From contig VXAY01002210.1 in the NCBI GenBank assembly GCA_013399855.1, positions 976-64,975 on the forward strand: DNA of 64,000 nt, written 5' to 3'. Under the pieces are notes generated by a model, which worked only from the letters and a program-made list of their open reading frames with translations, was not told where the DNA came from and made no database searches. Made by a program: the position numbers and the translations under genes. The stretch is from Oxyruncus cristatus. Its lineage: Eukaryota > Chordata > Aves > Passeriformes > Cotingidae. Positions 12,949-24,089 of this stretch are shown piece by piece (within the stretch, counting starts at the first letter, position 1; each line of letters opens with the position of its first letter).

Positions 12949-13818
12949 CTGTAATTTTATATCTGATACCTCTATGTTGCAGGATGGAGCAGAAGGAAAC
13001 CTTCTCAGTGGGAGTAGAAAATGTTACAGGAGGATCAGGCACTGTAACTGCTCCACTGGCCACAAAACTGCATCCCTAAAGCCGCTGAATGGGGCTTTGG
13101 ATAAATAAAAATCTCAGTCTTTTTTCATTTCATCTCTTTCCGTGCCTCAATTTATGTGTCTGTCTGGCAGACAGACACCCCTCACGCTGACACACAGGAC
13201 ACTTGGAAACACAACACAAAATGATTATTTTATACAGCTACTAAAATGTTTTATGTATTTCTCTAAGGGTACTGTGCATAGACACACACGTATATACACA
13301 TCTACATACACAATGTGTCTAAAATTATATACTTGGGGAGAAAAAAAATACAGTTCAATGCTAAAATAATGCTCGTTGGTTGCACTGCTTGAGCAGAAAG
13401 AAAATGAGCCCCAGTGGCTTCATAAAAATTAGGATGAAGCACAGCTGACATTTCCTTGGCTGTGACTAATAAGCACTAAACATCCCACATGACGTGTACG
13501 CCGAGCACTTTCCTCTCTCGGGTAATGACCAGGGGTCTGGGAGCGTGACTGGGATTACTGGGTGGCAACATTATAACCCATCTCCCGAATTCTCCTGGCT
13601 CAGCCTGCAAGGGAGCTTAGATTCGGGTGGAGACGTGATCCAAAAGCTCACAGCTGCCTCTGGAGGAGAAATCACAGCGGGATTATGTGTTATAGGAAAT
13701 GGGGGGTGGGGGGTTGGCCATGGATTTTGTGCGGAGTCAGTTGTCAAGGCCGAGATCAGTTCCTGGCATTAAGGTGTCTCACGTGCCAACAAAACAGCTT
13801 AGATATTTGAAAACACAT
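12949..13818. other. Intronic sequence, locally GC-rich
   Basis: 13490-13770 has several CpGs (gacgtgtacgccgagc) and a G-rich ggggggtggggggttgg. No gene was recognised. Confidence 0.55.
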
Positions 13819-14430
13819 GGAATCATAGAATCATAGAAATGCCTGGGTTGGAAGGGGCTTTAAAGGCCATCCAATTCCAACCTCCCTGCCATGGGCAGGG
13901 ACACCTTCCACTCTCCCAGGTTTCTCAGAGCCCTATCCAACCCAGACTTCAACACTTTCAGGGATGGGGCATCCACAGCTTCTCTGGGCAACCCATGCCA
14001 GGGCCTCACCACCCTCCTAGCCAAGAATGTTTTCCTAATATCTAATGTAAACCTCCTCCCTTTCACTGTGAAAATATTCCTCCTTGTCCTGTCACTCCAG
14101 GCCCTTGTAAATAGTCTCTCCCCATCTTTCTTGTAGCTCCTTTCAGGTCCTGGAAGGCTGCAATTAGGTCACCCTGAAGCTTTTTTCTCTTTTCCAGGCT
14201 GAGCAATACCAGTTCTCTCAGCCTTTCCTCACAGCAGAGCTGCTCCATCCCTTTAATCTGACCCTCCTCTGGACTCGCTCCAACAGGTCCATGTCCTTTC
14301 TGTGTTGGGAACCCCAGAGCTGGAGGCAGCTCTGCATGTGGGATCTCACCAGAGCAGAGCAGAGGGGCAGAGTCACCTCCCTCGACCTGCTGCCCACCCT
14401 GCTTTGGATGCAGCCCAGGATACACAACAA
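13819..14430 (-). mobile_element. CR1 LINE fragment, about 610 bp
   Basis: It begins with two aatcatag tail units and runs through the ggttggaaggggctttaaag block to the region reading cctcgacctgctgcccaccc. It extends into the end of the former reverse-transcriptase frame, but stops and frameshifts leave no coding capacity. Confidence 0.9.
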
Positions 14431-16618
14431 ATACTGCCCCACATCCTTTGATTTCTCTCTCCTTCTCCAGCAATGAGCCAAGTGGCATTTCGTACACGGC
14501 AGGACCGGGAAAAACCAACGCCCTGAAGTCCACCACCTCTACCCAAAACATCCATCCATCCCTTGTTTCCCAAGAAGCAGAATGTGGAGACACATCCTGG
14601 CCCTTCTCAGGTGCCACGTACCTGTTACAGGAACTGTGTTGGGTGGCACATGCCCCGTCTGACACCCAAAAGCATTTCCATAGCCTCTATCCAACTGCTC
14701 ATCCCAAGAGCATCAGCAGCAAACCACAAAGAGAGCTTCCCATCCATCCTGTTGCCAATGCGTTTGTCCCACATTTTGCTGCATGGACAAAGACAGGCAG
14801 CTCAGGAGGCGCACACACAGCCCACAGCTTTTGGAAGAGCATTTTCCCAAGATTTCTTCTTTTCCTTTTTTTTTGTTTCCTTATGGTCACGTTTTCCATC
14901 CCTCCCCCATGTAGGAAACCTCCATGGCTCATAAAATGCTCCTGCCATAAAAACAGATGCGTTTTTAATTGTCCACCTCACAGGCATAATTGGTTGAACG
15001 AAGAGATACATAAAATAGAGGGAGCTTCCCTTGGCTGGTGAGAGAGGAAAAAAAAAGCCCTCCCTCTACCAGCCTGAGAAATGTAGTAATTTAGGTGAAT
15101 CCACTTAAAAGTCACTTTTCAGTGCTATAATTAGCATGGCCTGGTCCTGTAATGCAGTAACCTTTACCCTGTGGCCCTGCTTTTTCTTTTTATGGCTTGT
15201 TAGCAGTGTGGTCACTCAGGTAGAGCCAAGGAAAAGAGACACCTATGGAGTTACGGGATGGCAAAGTACCCTTTGCCTGGGCAAAATGCATCCACTCACC
15301 TACTTAAAACTAACATTTCTTACCCTATTCCAATCAAATCTATGCAGGAAAAAAAAAAAAAAAAGTTAGTCTCTTTTTTGTCATTTGCTCATTGTGGGAA
15401 AACTTTTCTCTTGTCAGCTCGGTCAGCTGTAGATTTACCCAGGATGCAAAGACCCCGAGCTTGCAGGGCATGTGAAATCACACCCAATAAAGATGATAAA
15501 CAACCAGAATTCTGCTAGAAAAGGATAAGGAAAGAATTGAAAATAATAATAATTAAAAATGTGTGGCTTCCTTTTATTTAAAAGGTTTGGTATTTGACTG
15601 AACCTTTCATGATAGATTCCTTCCCAACATTGTCATTAGTTCACTGTAAAACCCTAAAAATTTAAAAGGCTTATTTTGTCCATCTGTAAAATAAAGAAAT
15701 AAAACTAGGACCTAGATTTTCAGCACTTCCACTAAGGCTTTTAAAATGCCTGTTGCTATAGAGCTGTGAAATCTTCTTACAAATGAGTCTGAAACATTAT
15801 CAGCACTCTGAGAGGTAATTACAAAAGGAAAAAAAAAAAAAAAAGAAATCACTATTTTTCCTCTGTCCTTTACAACCTTTAAACCTAGATTTGTAATTGA
15901 AGTGCAAACTGACCTTTACAACCTGTACAGCATCACTAAAATATATTATTCTACAGGGCTTGGGGGAATTTTCCATGCTCAGCAATTCAATAATCTGACT
16001 TCCTTTCATTTCTGTTCTTCAGACAATGTGACAAAGCTGGATTTTCCTTCTAACTCCAGTCACAAATAAAGCAGGAGAGATTGAGGGGCTTTATCAACAT
16101 TAAAATCAAAATCTCCTGTCAACTTGCTGCTATAACCTGCTTTTTGGCGAATAACTCAGCTGTTTTGCCCACCTTCTCCAACATCTCAGCAGTTAATACC
16201 AACCCATATTAAATCCCATTTGCAATCTGCTCCCTCAGACAGTTAAATGGTCTGTACAGGGAAATGATCCATCAGCACCAGTTGAACCATCTGAGATGAT
16301 TTTCTCTCGAGCCTTGCTGTATAATAGCACAACTGCAATCATGTGCAGTGCCATAAACACACCAAAATGAAATGTCAGGCACCAGGCTCTGCTGCTGGGT
16401 AACTACACTGAAAGGAGTTGAGTGCACGTAGAGCTGCACGGGGGGAAAACGCTGCAATCCTGCGCGCAAGTGAAGCTCTCCAAGTATTGATCTCACAAAT
16501 CTCTTTCAGTCCTTGGGAGTCCGTCCACAGACAATCATTTTAACACCAATCAGCCCTGCCCTCTGCCAGTACAACTCCAGCTTCTCCCAGTTTAGCTGAG
16601 TTTGGAGCTGTCGTAGGA
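14431..16618. other. Intronic sequence, no gene seen
   Basis: A runs occur at about 15350 and 15829. The rest is AT-rich unique-looking sequence. Confidence 0.6.
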
Positions 16619-17125
16619 GCACAGGGTCATTTGGGTTGGAAGAGATCCTTAAGATGACCAAGTCCAACTGTTAACTCAGCACTGACAAGCCCACAACTAA
16701 ACCATCTTCCCAAAAGCCACACATCACATGTCTTTTAAACCCCTCCAGTGATGAGGACTCAACCACTGTCCTGGGCCTGTTCCAATGCTTGACCACCCAC
16801 AATTTTTCCTTATATCCAGTCAAAACCTTCCCTGGCACAGCCTGAGGCTGTTTCCTCTTGTCCTATTGCTTGCTGCTTGGGAGAAGAGACCCCGACCTGG
16901 CTACAACCTCCTTTCAGGGAGTTGTAGAGAGCAACCAGGTCCCCCCTGAGCCTCCTTTTCCCCAGGCTGAGCCTCCTCAGCTCCCTCAGCTGCTCTTCAC
17001 CAGTCCTGTGCTCCAGACCCTTCCCCAGATTTGTTGCCCTTCTCTGGACATGTTCCAGCCCCTCAGTGTTTTTCTTGCAGAGAGGGCTCCAAAACTGAGC
17101 ACAGGATTTGAGATGTAGAACCTCC
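16619..17125 (-). mobile_element. CR1 LINE fragment, older subfamily, about 500 bp
   Basis: It has gaccaagtccaactgttaac near the tail and the ccccagatttgttgcccttc and ctccaaaactgagcacagga segments at its 5' side. It belongs to the same subfamily type as the copies at 10111 and 40055. Confidence 0.9.
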
Positions 17126-18435
17126 ATCTGTACCTGCAACTGCAGTGCAAGGCTCTTGTGCTGCTCTCACCTCCTTCCCTACCAGGGACAGGTTCACCTC
17201 AATGAGTGACCCCAATTTACCTCCCCCCTCATCCCACAGGCAGCAAAGTTTTTGTTGATCAAACTTAAAACAACCTGTAACCCCCCTTTCGTTTTATATC
17301 TTTGCTTAGTCATCTCAATGAGTCTCCTTTGAAGTCCTGCTTAAAGCCATGTTCAAAAATGCCTCTAAAAGTAGCATTTTGACTCAAGGGTGGTACAGGC
17401 TTAGACAGCACAGAACAGCTACATGTTATTTTTGGCCATATCCAGGATTTTTCAGTTTGTACCCCCTGGGAGTCAGCACCAGAAACAAAAGCTGCTGCTC
17501 CTTCTTGTGCTGCTATGTTTGTCTTTCTCTCCCAGCCCAGGTTTTGTCTCCAAAAAGCAAGACTGGACTCCAGCCACAATCACCTCCTCTCAAGGCAACA
17601 TATTTCTCCATTTTTTACACCCAAATGGGGGATATTATAATTTTTAACACCACCTAAAAGGGTGTCAGACAAGACTTCGGCACACAGGGTTACTGTTTCC
17701 TGCAGCTTGAGAGAAAGAAAAGGAGAAATACAGCTGAAACAAACGACTTATTTGAGGCTGTGCCTTTTGAATGTTTTAACAAGTTTGCTTTGTCTGCACC
17801 TTTCGTAACGTGATTGTTGCCATGGGACCAAAGTGGCAGAGCACTCATTGGTACTCACAACTCAAAACCACTCAAACTTCATGGAACTGTTTGCTGTGGC
17901 AAAGCACAGGGAGTCACGTGTGCCATCTTAACCTTCTGGACTTATTTACTGTATTAATATTAATTAAATGACTTTTAAGGGAGGATGAAAATTCCTCCTC
18001 GGTTAGTTTAACCCCTAAGGAGTGTATTGAGGAACTCCATTATCTTAAATCTAGAAATAAAATTCCCATTTTGTGACATTGCAATCTAGGAAAGATCCAT
18101 GACATTACTTGTTCATTATTCTGCAAGACTGGATGCATGAAGATCACAGGATGAGAACAGGGAAAGTTTTCTTGTACAAATTGCATCTGTGTTTTCTGAA
18201 CAAAGAGAGAATATAAGCAGACAGCAATAGAAAATGTTCTGGTAAACACATATAACCCCCTTGAGGTTTAAATTATTTCAAAATAAAACACATGACCTTC
18301 AGCTTTGGTATTCAAGAGGAGGTTGTGGACTCACAGCTTATCATCAGCATTTTCTGGAAAAAATCTGTTAATTCTCATGCTAAATTCTAAAAAGCTGTGA
18401 TATCAGTAACAACCAATCAATGTTGTATTCAAGTT
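17126..18435. other. Intronic sequence, no gene seen
   Basis: Unique-looking sequence leading into the 25-bp array. No exon was supported. Confidence 0.6.
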
Positions 18436-18830
18436 CTTTTCTTTTCTTTTCTTTTCTCTTCTTTTCTTTTCTTTTCTTTTCTCTTCTTTTCTTTTCTTTT
18501 CTTTTCTCTTCTTTTCTTTTCTTTTCTTTTCTCTTCTTTTCTTTTCTTTTCTTTTCTCTTCTTTTCTTTTCTTTTCTTTTCTCTTCTTTTCTTTTCTTTT
18601 CTTTTCTCTTCTTTTCTTTTCTTTTCTTTTCTCTTCTTTTCTTTTCTTTTCTTTTCTCTTCTTTTCTTTTCTTTTCTTTTCTCTTCTTTTCTTTTCTTTT
18701 CTTTTCTCTTCTTTTCTTTTCTTTTCTTTTCTCTTCTTTTCTTTTCTTTTCTTTTCTCTTCTTTTCTTTTCTTTTCTTTTCTCTTCTTTTCTTTTCTTTT
18801 CTTTTCTCTTCTTTTCTTTTCTTTTCTTTT
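18436..18830. repeat. Perfect 25-bp higher-order pyrimidine array
   Basis: The 395 bp are exactly four CTTTT units followed by fifteen copies of a 25-bp block (CTCTT plus four CTTTT). The variant CTCTT recurs at 18456, 18481 and every 25 bp to 18806 without one substitution or indel. The tract is pure C/T on this strand, so the TSNARE1 transcript would carry GAAAA. It has no stop codons in any plus-strand frame, which creates long spurious open frames. Confidence 0.98.
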
Positions 18831-18935
18831 CCTCTCCTCTCCTCTCCTCTCCCCTTCCCTCCTCTGTTCTCCCCTTCCCTCCTCTGTTCTCTTTCTCCTC
18901 TCCTCTGTCTATTCTCTCCTCTCTAGTCTCTATTA
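18831..18935. repeat. Degenerate CCTCT-rich tail
   Basis: Immediately after the 25-bp array the tract changes to cctct units and then to two copies of a ccccttccctcctctgttct block (about 18851-18890), fading into mixed CT sequence. This is the older, mutated edge of the microsatellite. Confidence 0.85.
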
Positions 18936-20512
18936 TCTTTATTTTCAATTTTCACGTGGCAATATTCACTTCTATTCCTCCAAGCCGTTTTCCCAAAGAG
19001 CATCCTCCTCTGCTTTATCTAGTTTCACTTCAAACAAGGCAGGAAAACAGGTTTAAACACAATCCCCTACGAGATTTCCTTCCAATTTCCCATTCCTGCT
19101 CTCTGGAAGCGCTAAAGTGTTTCTCACCAAAAACCATCTCCGTACTCAATTAAAACTCCCTAAGTCCACACAAACAGCCTAAAGATTTGCTTAACCCCTG
19201 CTGTGCCCCCTGCAATGGAAGGCTGTCTGCTCAGAGGGTTTATTCCTCATGGAGAATGGTGTGAAAGGAATCATCCATTAGAGCACTGTAGGGAAAAAAA
19301 AGCAGACCGACTTGTCCAGCAAGCAACTGCTCGGTGGATCCTCCTACTCTTCCCTGAGACTGGACTCTACTTGTTTTCATTCTTTTCCCCCCTTCAAGCC
19401 CAGCAAACCTTGCAGAGGACACTAATTGCTTCCACTGACAGCCTGCAGTAACAACTGCACAGCTCCCGGGTCACAACCAACCTCATTCCCAGCGATGGGA
19501 CCGTTGCTCTCGGCTTCATGGGCAGCATCAGGCCCAGAGAATAAACCAGACCTTGCACACAGCCAACAGAAGTGTCCCAAGAAGCATCAGCGTGTTTGGG
19601 TTGGTGTGCCCAAGCCCTGGAGGCCTCCGTGGCACAACGGATGCTCAGCCCTGACGACCCCACACTCCACCCCTGCATGCAGGAGTAATTAAACCAACTT
19701 CATCCCCCGCCATCAAACCTCACGGCTGACTTTGTAACTGAAGGCATAAAAACTCACCATAAACATGTCCTGTCCCCACTTCGAGAATTTTATTTTTATT
19801 TTGCTCTAAAAATTTTACATAACTTGTACTTAGAAACCCAGAGGGAAGTCGCTCCAATCAGGATCACAAGTCATTAGATAAACTTCCCGCCCGTGGATAT
19901 TTCTCCCCAAATATACCATTATTTGCACTCTGCAGGCTGTGCTAACAGAATGTGAGCTTGTCCTGGACTATCTCTAATTCTGTAGGAAGAAAGAGGCAAA
20001 ATATTTGAAGTTGGTTTGTTTTTCAAGGTGAGAGTGAACTTTTCTCTGTTGACTTTAAATGCCAATTTTTAACCTAATCAAATACCACATTTCATTTCTA
20101 ATGCAGGAAAATGGCAAAAGAAATTAACTCCAAACTAAACCACTACTATTTTGGTAGCATGAAGAAGAGAAAATTGCATATTTTTCAGTGATTAATCTCA
20201 GAAAAGCTTCTGAAAAATCAGAAAAACTATCATGGTGGCCTAAGAGATGAAAAGAGAAGGAACATTTTATTCTATTTATTTATTCCTCCTTCTGTCACCC
20301 ATAAAACAAACAAAAAATAGAACAACATCAGTGTGAAATCAGCATTTCCCAGATAAATATCTAAGAATAAATTTATGAAAAGACCAAACATGGCAGCTAC
20401 ACTTCTGGGAGTGGAAAATTTTCATGCTACAAATAGAGCTCTTGCTGGAGGATGAAGTTGGCTTCCAAAATGGGAGCTGGAGAAGGTAAAGGGGTTAATG
20501 TGTATTTAATGT
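18936..20512. other. Sequence between the two pyrimidine arrays
   Basis: About 1.6 kb. The part at 19440-19690 is GC-richer with a few CpGs. No coding exon was recognised. Confidence 0.55.
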
Positions 20513-20812
20513 GTTTTCTTTCTTTCTTTTTCTTTCTTTCTTTCTTTTTCTTTCTTTTTCTTTCTTTCTTTTTCTTTCTTTCTTGCTTTCTTTTTCTTTT
20601 TCTTTTTCTTTTTCTTTTTCTTTTTCTTTTTCTTTTTCTTTTTCTTTTTCTTTTTCTTTTTCTTTTTCTTTTTCTTTTTCTTTTTTTTTTTCTTTTTCTT
20701 TTTCTTTTTTCTTTTTTCTTTTTTCTTTTTCTTTTTTTCTTCCTTCTTTCTTTCTTCCTCCCTCTCTATTTCCCTTCCTTTCTTCCTTCTTTCCTCACTT
20801 CCTTCCTTCCTA
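20513..20812. repeat. CTTT / CTTTTT pyrimidine microsatellite
   Basis: About 300 bp of C/T-only sequence. Mixed tetramer CTTT and CTTTTT units run to about 20590, a regular CTTTTT hexamer array follows to about 20705, and a degenerate cttcctcc tail follows to 20812. Spurious open frames of poly-Phe/Ser/Leu and, on the other strand, poly-Lys span it. Confidence 0.95.
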
Positions 20813-21311
20813 CACCAATTTCCATGCCAAGTGCATGGTTTCCTAATAAAACTTTGTAAGCTTTTGTTGTTCCTTTGGACCGTGAGCATCCACAAATCTT
20901 GGGTGCTCCCTCTCCCTTGATGCCACAGGAGCATCCACGTTTCACCTGGGGCACCAAAGGGGGCCTGGGGTGAGGAGAAGGCTTATTTTTACAATATCTA
21001 ATCACTGGCAGAAGTCAAAATACCTCTCTCTGTTTACCCAGGTCTGTGCTTGGAATGGCATAAAGACCATGGGACATTACTGCGGATCCTTGGAGCGAAT
21101 GTGCAAGGACCTGGGCTCACACTGTGGTAACAACTTGCCCTGGAGATGTTACAGCCACGGCGTTCAACCAGCTGGACCTGAAACCGATGGGCAAATGTGC
21201 AAACTGGAGGTGGGAACAAGGATTTCTGGGAAGGCTTGGGCTCCCAAGCAACAAGGTTTTCACCTGCAGAAACACCAGCAGTGAGTGGACTCTTTTTTCC
21301 TACACTCTGCA
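20813..21311. other. Intronic sequence before a CR1
   Basis: No recognised gene. The CR1-like similarity begins only at about 21312. Confidence 0.55.
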
Positions 21312-21947
21312 GACCTCCATGGAGAAGAACCTGGGGGTCCTGGTGGACAACAAGCTGCCCATGACCAGCAGTGTCCTTGTGGCCACGAAGGCCAATGGCA
21401 TCTGGGGTGCATTGGGAAGAGCACTGCCAGCAGGTCAGGGAGGTGATCCTGCCCCTCCACTCAGCCCTGGCGAGGCACATCAGGAAAGATGTGTCCAGTT
21501 CTGGGCTCCTCAGGACAAAAGAGACGTGGAGATCCTGGAGCATCTCTCTTGTGAGGAAAGGTTGAGGGAGTGGGGGCTGTTCAGCCTCGAGAAGAGACAC
21601 TGAGAGGGGACCTCCCCCATGTCTGTCCGTGTCAGCAGGGAGGGGGCAGAGGATGGGCCAGGCTCTGCTCAGGGGGGCCCAGCAATGGGACAAGAGGAAC
21701 GGGCAGGAACTGATGCCCAGGAAGTTCCACCTGGACACGAGGAAGAACTTCTTTGCTGTGCATTGACCCAGCACTGGAACAGGTTGCCCGGGGATGTTAT
21801 GGAGTCTCCCTCCCTGGAGAAATTCCAGAACTGGCTGGACACAATCCTGTGCCATGTGCTTTGGGATAACCCTGCTGGAGCAGGGAGGTTGGACCAGCTG
21901 ACCCACTGTGGTCCCTTCCAACCTCACCCACTTCGTGATTTTATGAC
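21312..21947 (+). mobile_element. CR1 LINE fragment, about 635 bp, plus strand
   Basis: It opens with tccatggagaagaacctggg, a CR1 segment near the end of the pol frame, and ends with the ttccaacctcacccacttcg tail. Long antisense and sense open frames across it are disrupted relics and are not annotated as genes. Confidence 0.9.
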
Positions 21948-23490
21948 CCACCATTGCACTGAGGAGAGAACACAGACCGTGAGCTGAGACATGAAGGCAT
22001 GAAAAAATCACAGGAGCAGCAGTGCCAGTAAAAGACCTTCAAGAGGAGTGAGCTGGTCTTTCCTTGTCCCCATCCTGCATCTTGTGGAGCATCCATCACT
22101 TGCCACAAGCAAGTAATCATTGCTCCATCACTGTGGGGTTTAAAATTCACAGCCTACGTCCAAAGGCTACTTTGACATGGGAAGACACTGTTGCTTTGGC
22201 CACCTCAGACCTCTGGCAAGGACAATTCGGGAGGAAAACACTGAAAAGAAAAACTCCTCTGACAGATTGATTTGTAGTGACCATTAGAAGCTGTTCAGGC
22301 ATGTGAGGGGATACTCCAAGGACCTCTCTAAGCAGGGAAGGCGGTCAAAAGCAGATGAATTTATCATCATTGGAGAGTTCTGCAGTTCATCCCCAGCTTT
22401 TGTCATTTATCACAGGGATGTCACATAGCTGGAGCTCTGGGATTCTTAAGGGTGAGAGCTGTCACATAAATACAGTTATTAATGCAGCAAGTGTATTATA
22501 CAGTTAAATGCAAATGTTGCAATCTGGCAACCCATTTTTCCTGCCAAACCTAGAAGGTTTTTCCTGTCAGGAATTGATGGGAGCAGCGATAAATGGGGGA
22601 TAGATAAAGTTAATCCGACTGCTTTGAGTTGAACAGGGAAGGTATTACTTTGAAGGGTTTAACATATTAGCGGAATCAAAACGACATTTCAAAATATTTA
22701 TGGAAATCATTTCCCTTTTTTTTTTTGTGAGCTTATACAAGCAGTATAACAAAAACATACAAAATACTATTAAATCCTACCCTTAATTAAACATGCTGAC
22801 ACTTAAAAGCTTCTGTCTGATTTACTTGAACAAATCTTCTTTCAGTAAATTATGACTTTAAAATATCTCTTGGCTCTAAATGAATCTGCATTCCAGAGGA
22901 ATTAAAACCTTTTTAACAGAAGCTTTAAAAAAAAAAAAAAAAAGTTTAAGCTACACCTCCAACTTATCAAACATAATGGTAAAATAGGGAATGAAAAAGG
23001 GAACAATATACATAAATGATAAAATTAACTGAGAAAAAAAGCCTTTATTGTTTCATGTCTATTCAGAAAAGCTGAGGGGCATGGATTCATCCACCTCTTC
23101 AGCAGGTTGGTGAGGCTCCAAGGCATAAGGACAAGCATTCATTCTCCCTGGAGCACACAGAGGAACTGGGAATGTGCAAAGATCACTTTGGTCCAGCTAA
23201 GGCACAAATGACCCCACAATTCTCCCCAAAAAGCCAAGGGTTACTGCATTTCTTCGTGTAATATGAGTCAGGTGGGAAGGAACTGAGTTGTCTTAATCTT
23301 TTACCCTGAAGGGAAACTCCCTCATTTAACTCAGGGGTGATTCAGGTGTCGCTTGAGATGTCCTGGTGTGCCACCACACCTCATACTGCCATCTCAGAAG
23401 TGAAAGGACAACAAGTCCTGTGTCAAAACTGCCAGCCCCACACGTCTCACACCCCCTGGGGCATCTCAATAGCCTCAAGACTCACCAATC
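21948..23490. other. Intronic sequence, no gene seen
   Basis: It contains a 17-base A run at about 22927. The AT-rich 22450-23040 part has GATA-like motifs (gataaatgggggatagataa) but no proof of function. Confidence 0.55.
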
Positions 23491-24089
23491 CTGCAGCCCA
23501 GAAAGCCAAACATATCCTGGGCTGCACCAAAAGAAGAGTGGCCAGCAGGGTGAAGGAGGGGATTCTTCCCTTCTACTCTGCCCTTGTGAGACCTCACCTG
23601 CAGCGGTGTCCAGCCCTGGAACCCCCAATCCCAGAAGGCCATGGAATTGTTGGAGTGAATCCAGAGGAGGCCATGAAGATACTCAGAGGGAGGGAGAACC
23701 TCTGCTATGGAGAGAGGCTGAGAGCTCGGGGTGTTCACCTGGAGAACAGAAGGCTCCAGGGAGACCTCAGAGCCCCTTCCAGTGCTTAAAGGGGCTCCAG
23801 GAGAGCTGGAGAGGGACCTGGGACAAGGGCCTGGATGGCAGGACAAGGGGAAACGGATTCACACTGAGATAAGGCAGGTTTAGTTTATATCTAAGAAGAA
23901 ATTCTTTCACTGGCATAGGTTGCCCAGGGAAGCTGTGGCTGCCCCATCCCTGGAGGTGTCCAAGGCCAGGTTGGAGGGGGCTTGGGACAACCTGGTCTAG
24001 TGGAAGGTGTCCCTGCCTCTGTCAGGACGGGGTTGGAACTACATAGTCTTTAAGGTTCCTTCCAACCCAACCCATTCCATGATTCTGTG
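23491..24089 (+). mobile_element. CR1 LINE fragment, about 600 bp, plus strand
   Basis: It starts at cccagaaagccaaacatatc, a CR1 pol-end landmark, and ends ccattccatgattctgtgg. The whole 3' UTR is kept, and the reading frame has been lost. Confidence 0.92.

Noticed and set aside
14063..14665. A 200-codon minus-strand open frame
   Set aside because: Most of it lies over the CR1 at 13819-14430. The peptide is the usual translation of CR1 3' sequence with broken frame, not a host gene.
18397..19056. Open frames of 160-220 codons on both strands over the pyrimidine array
   Set aside because: They are produced by the stop-free CTTTT/GAAAA repeat. The composition is Phe/Ser/Leu or Lys/Glu/Arg only, so they are not genes.
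20452..20934. Long poly-Phe/Leu and poly-Lys open frames
   Set aside because: They are translation of the CTTTTT microsatellite.
21034..22011. A 325-codon minus-strand open frame, the longest in the window
   Set aside because: It runs antisense through the plus-oriented CR1 at 21312-21947. The openness is incidental and the peptide is not a known family.
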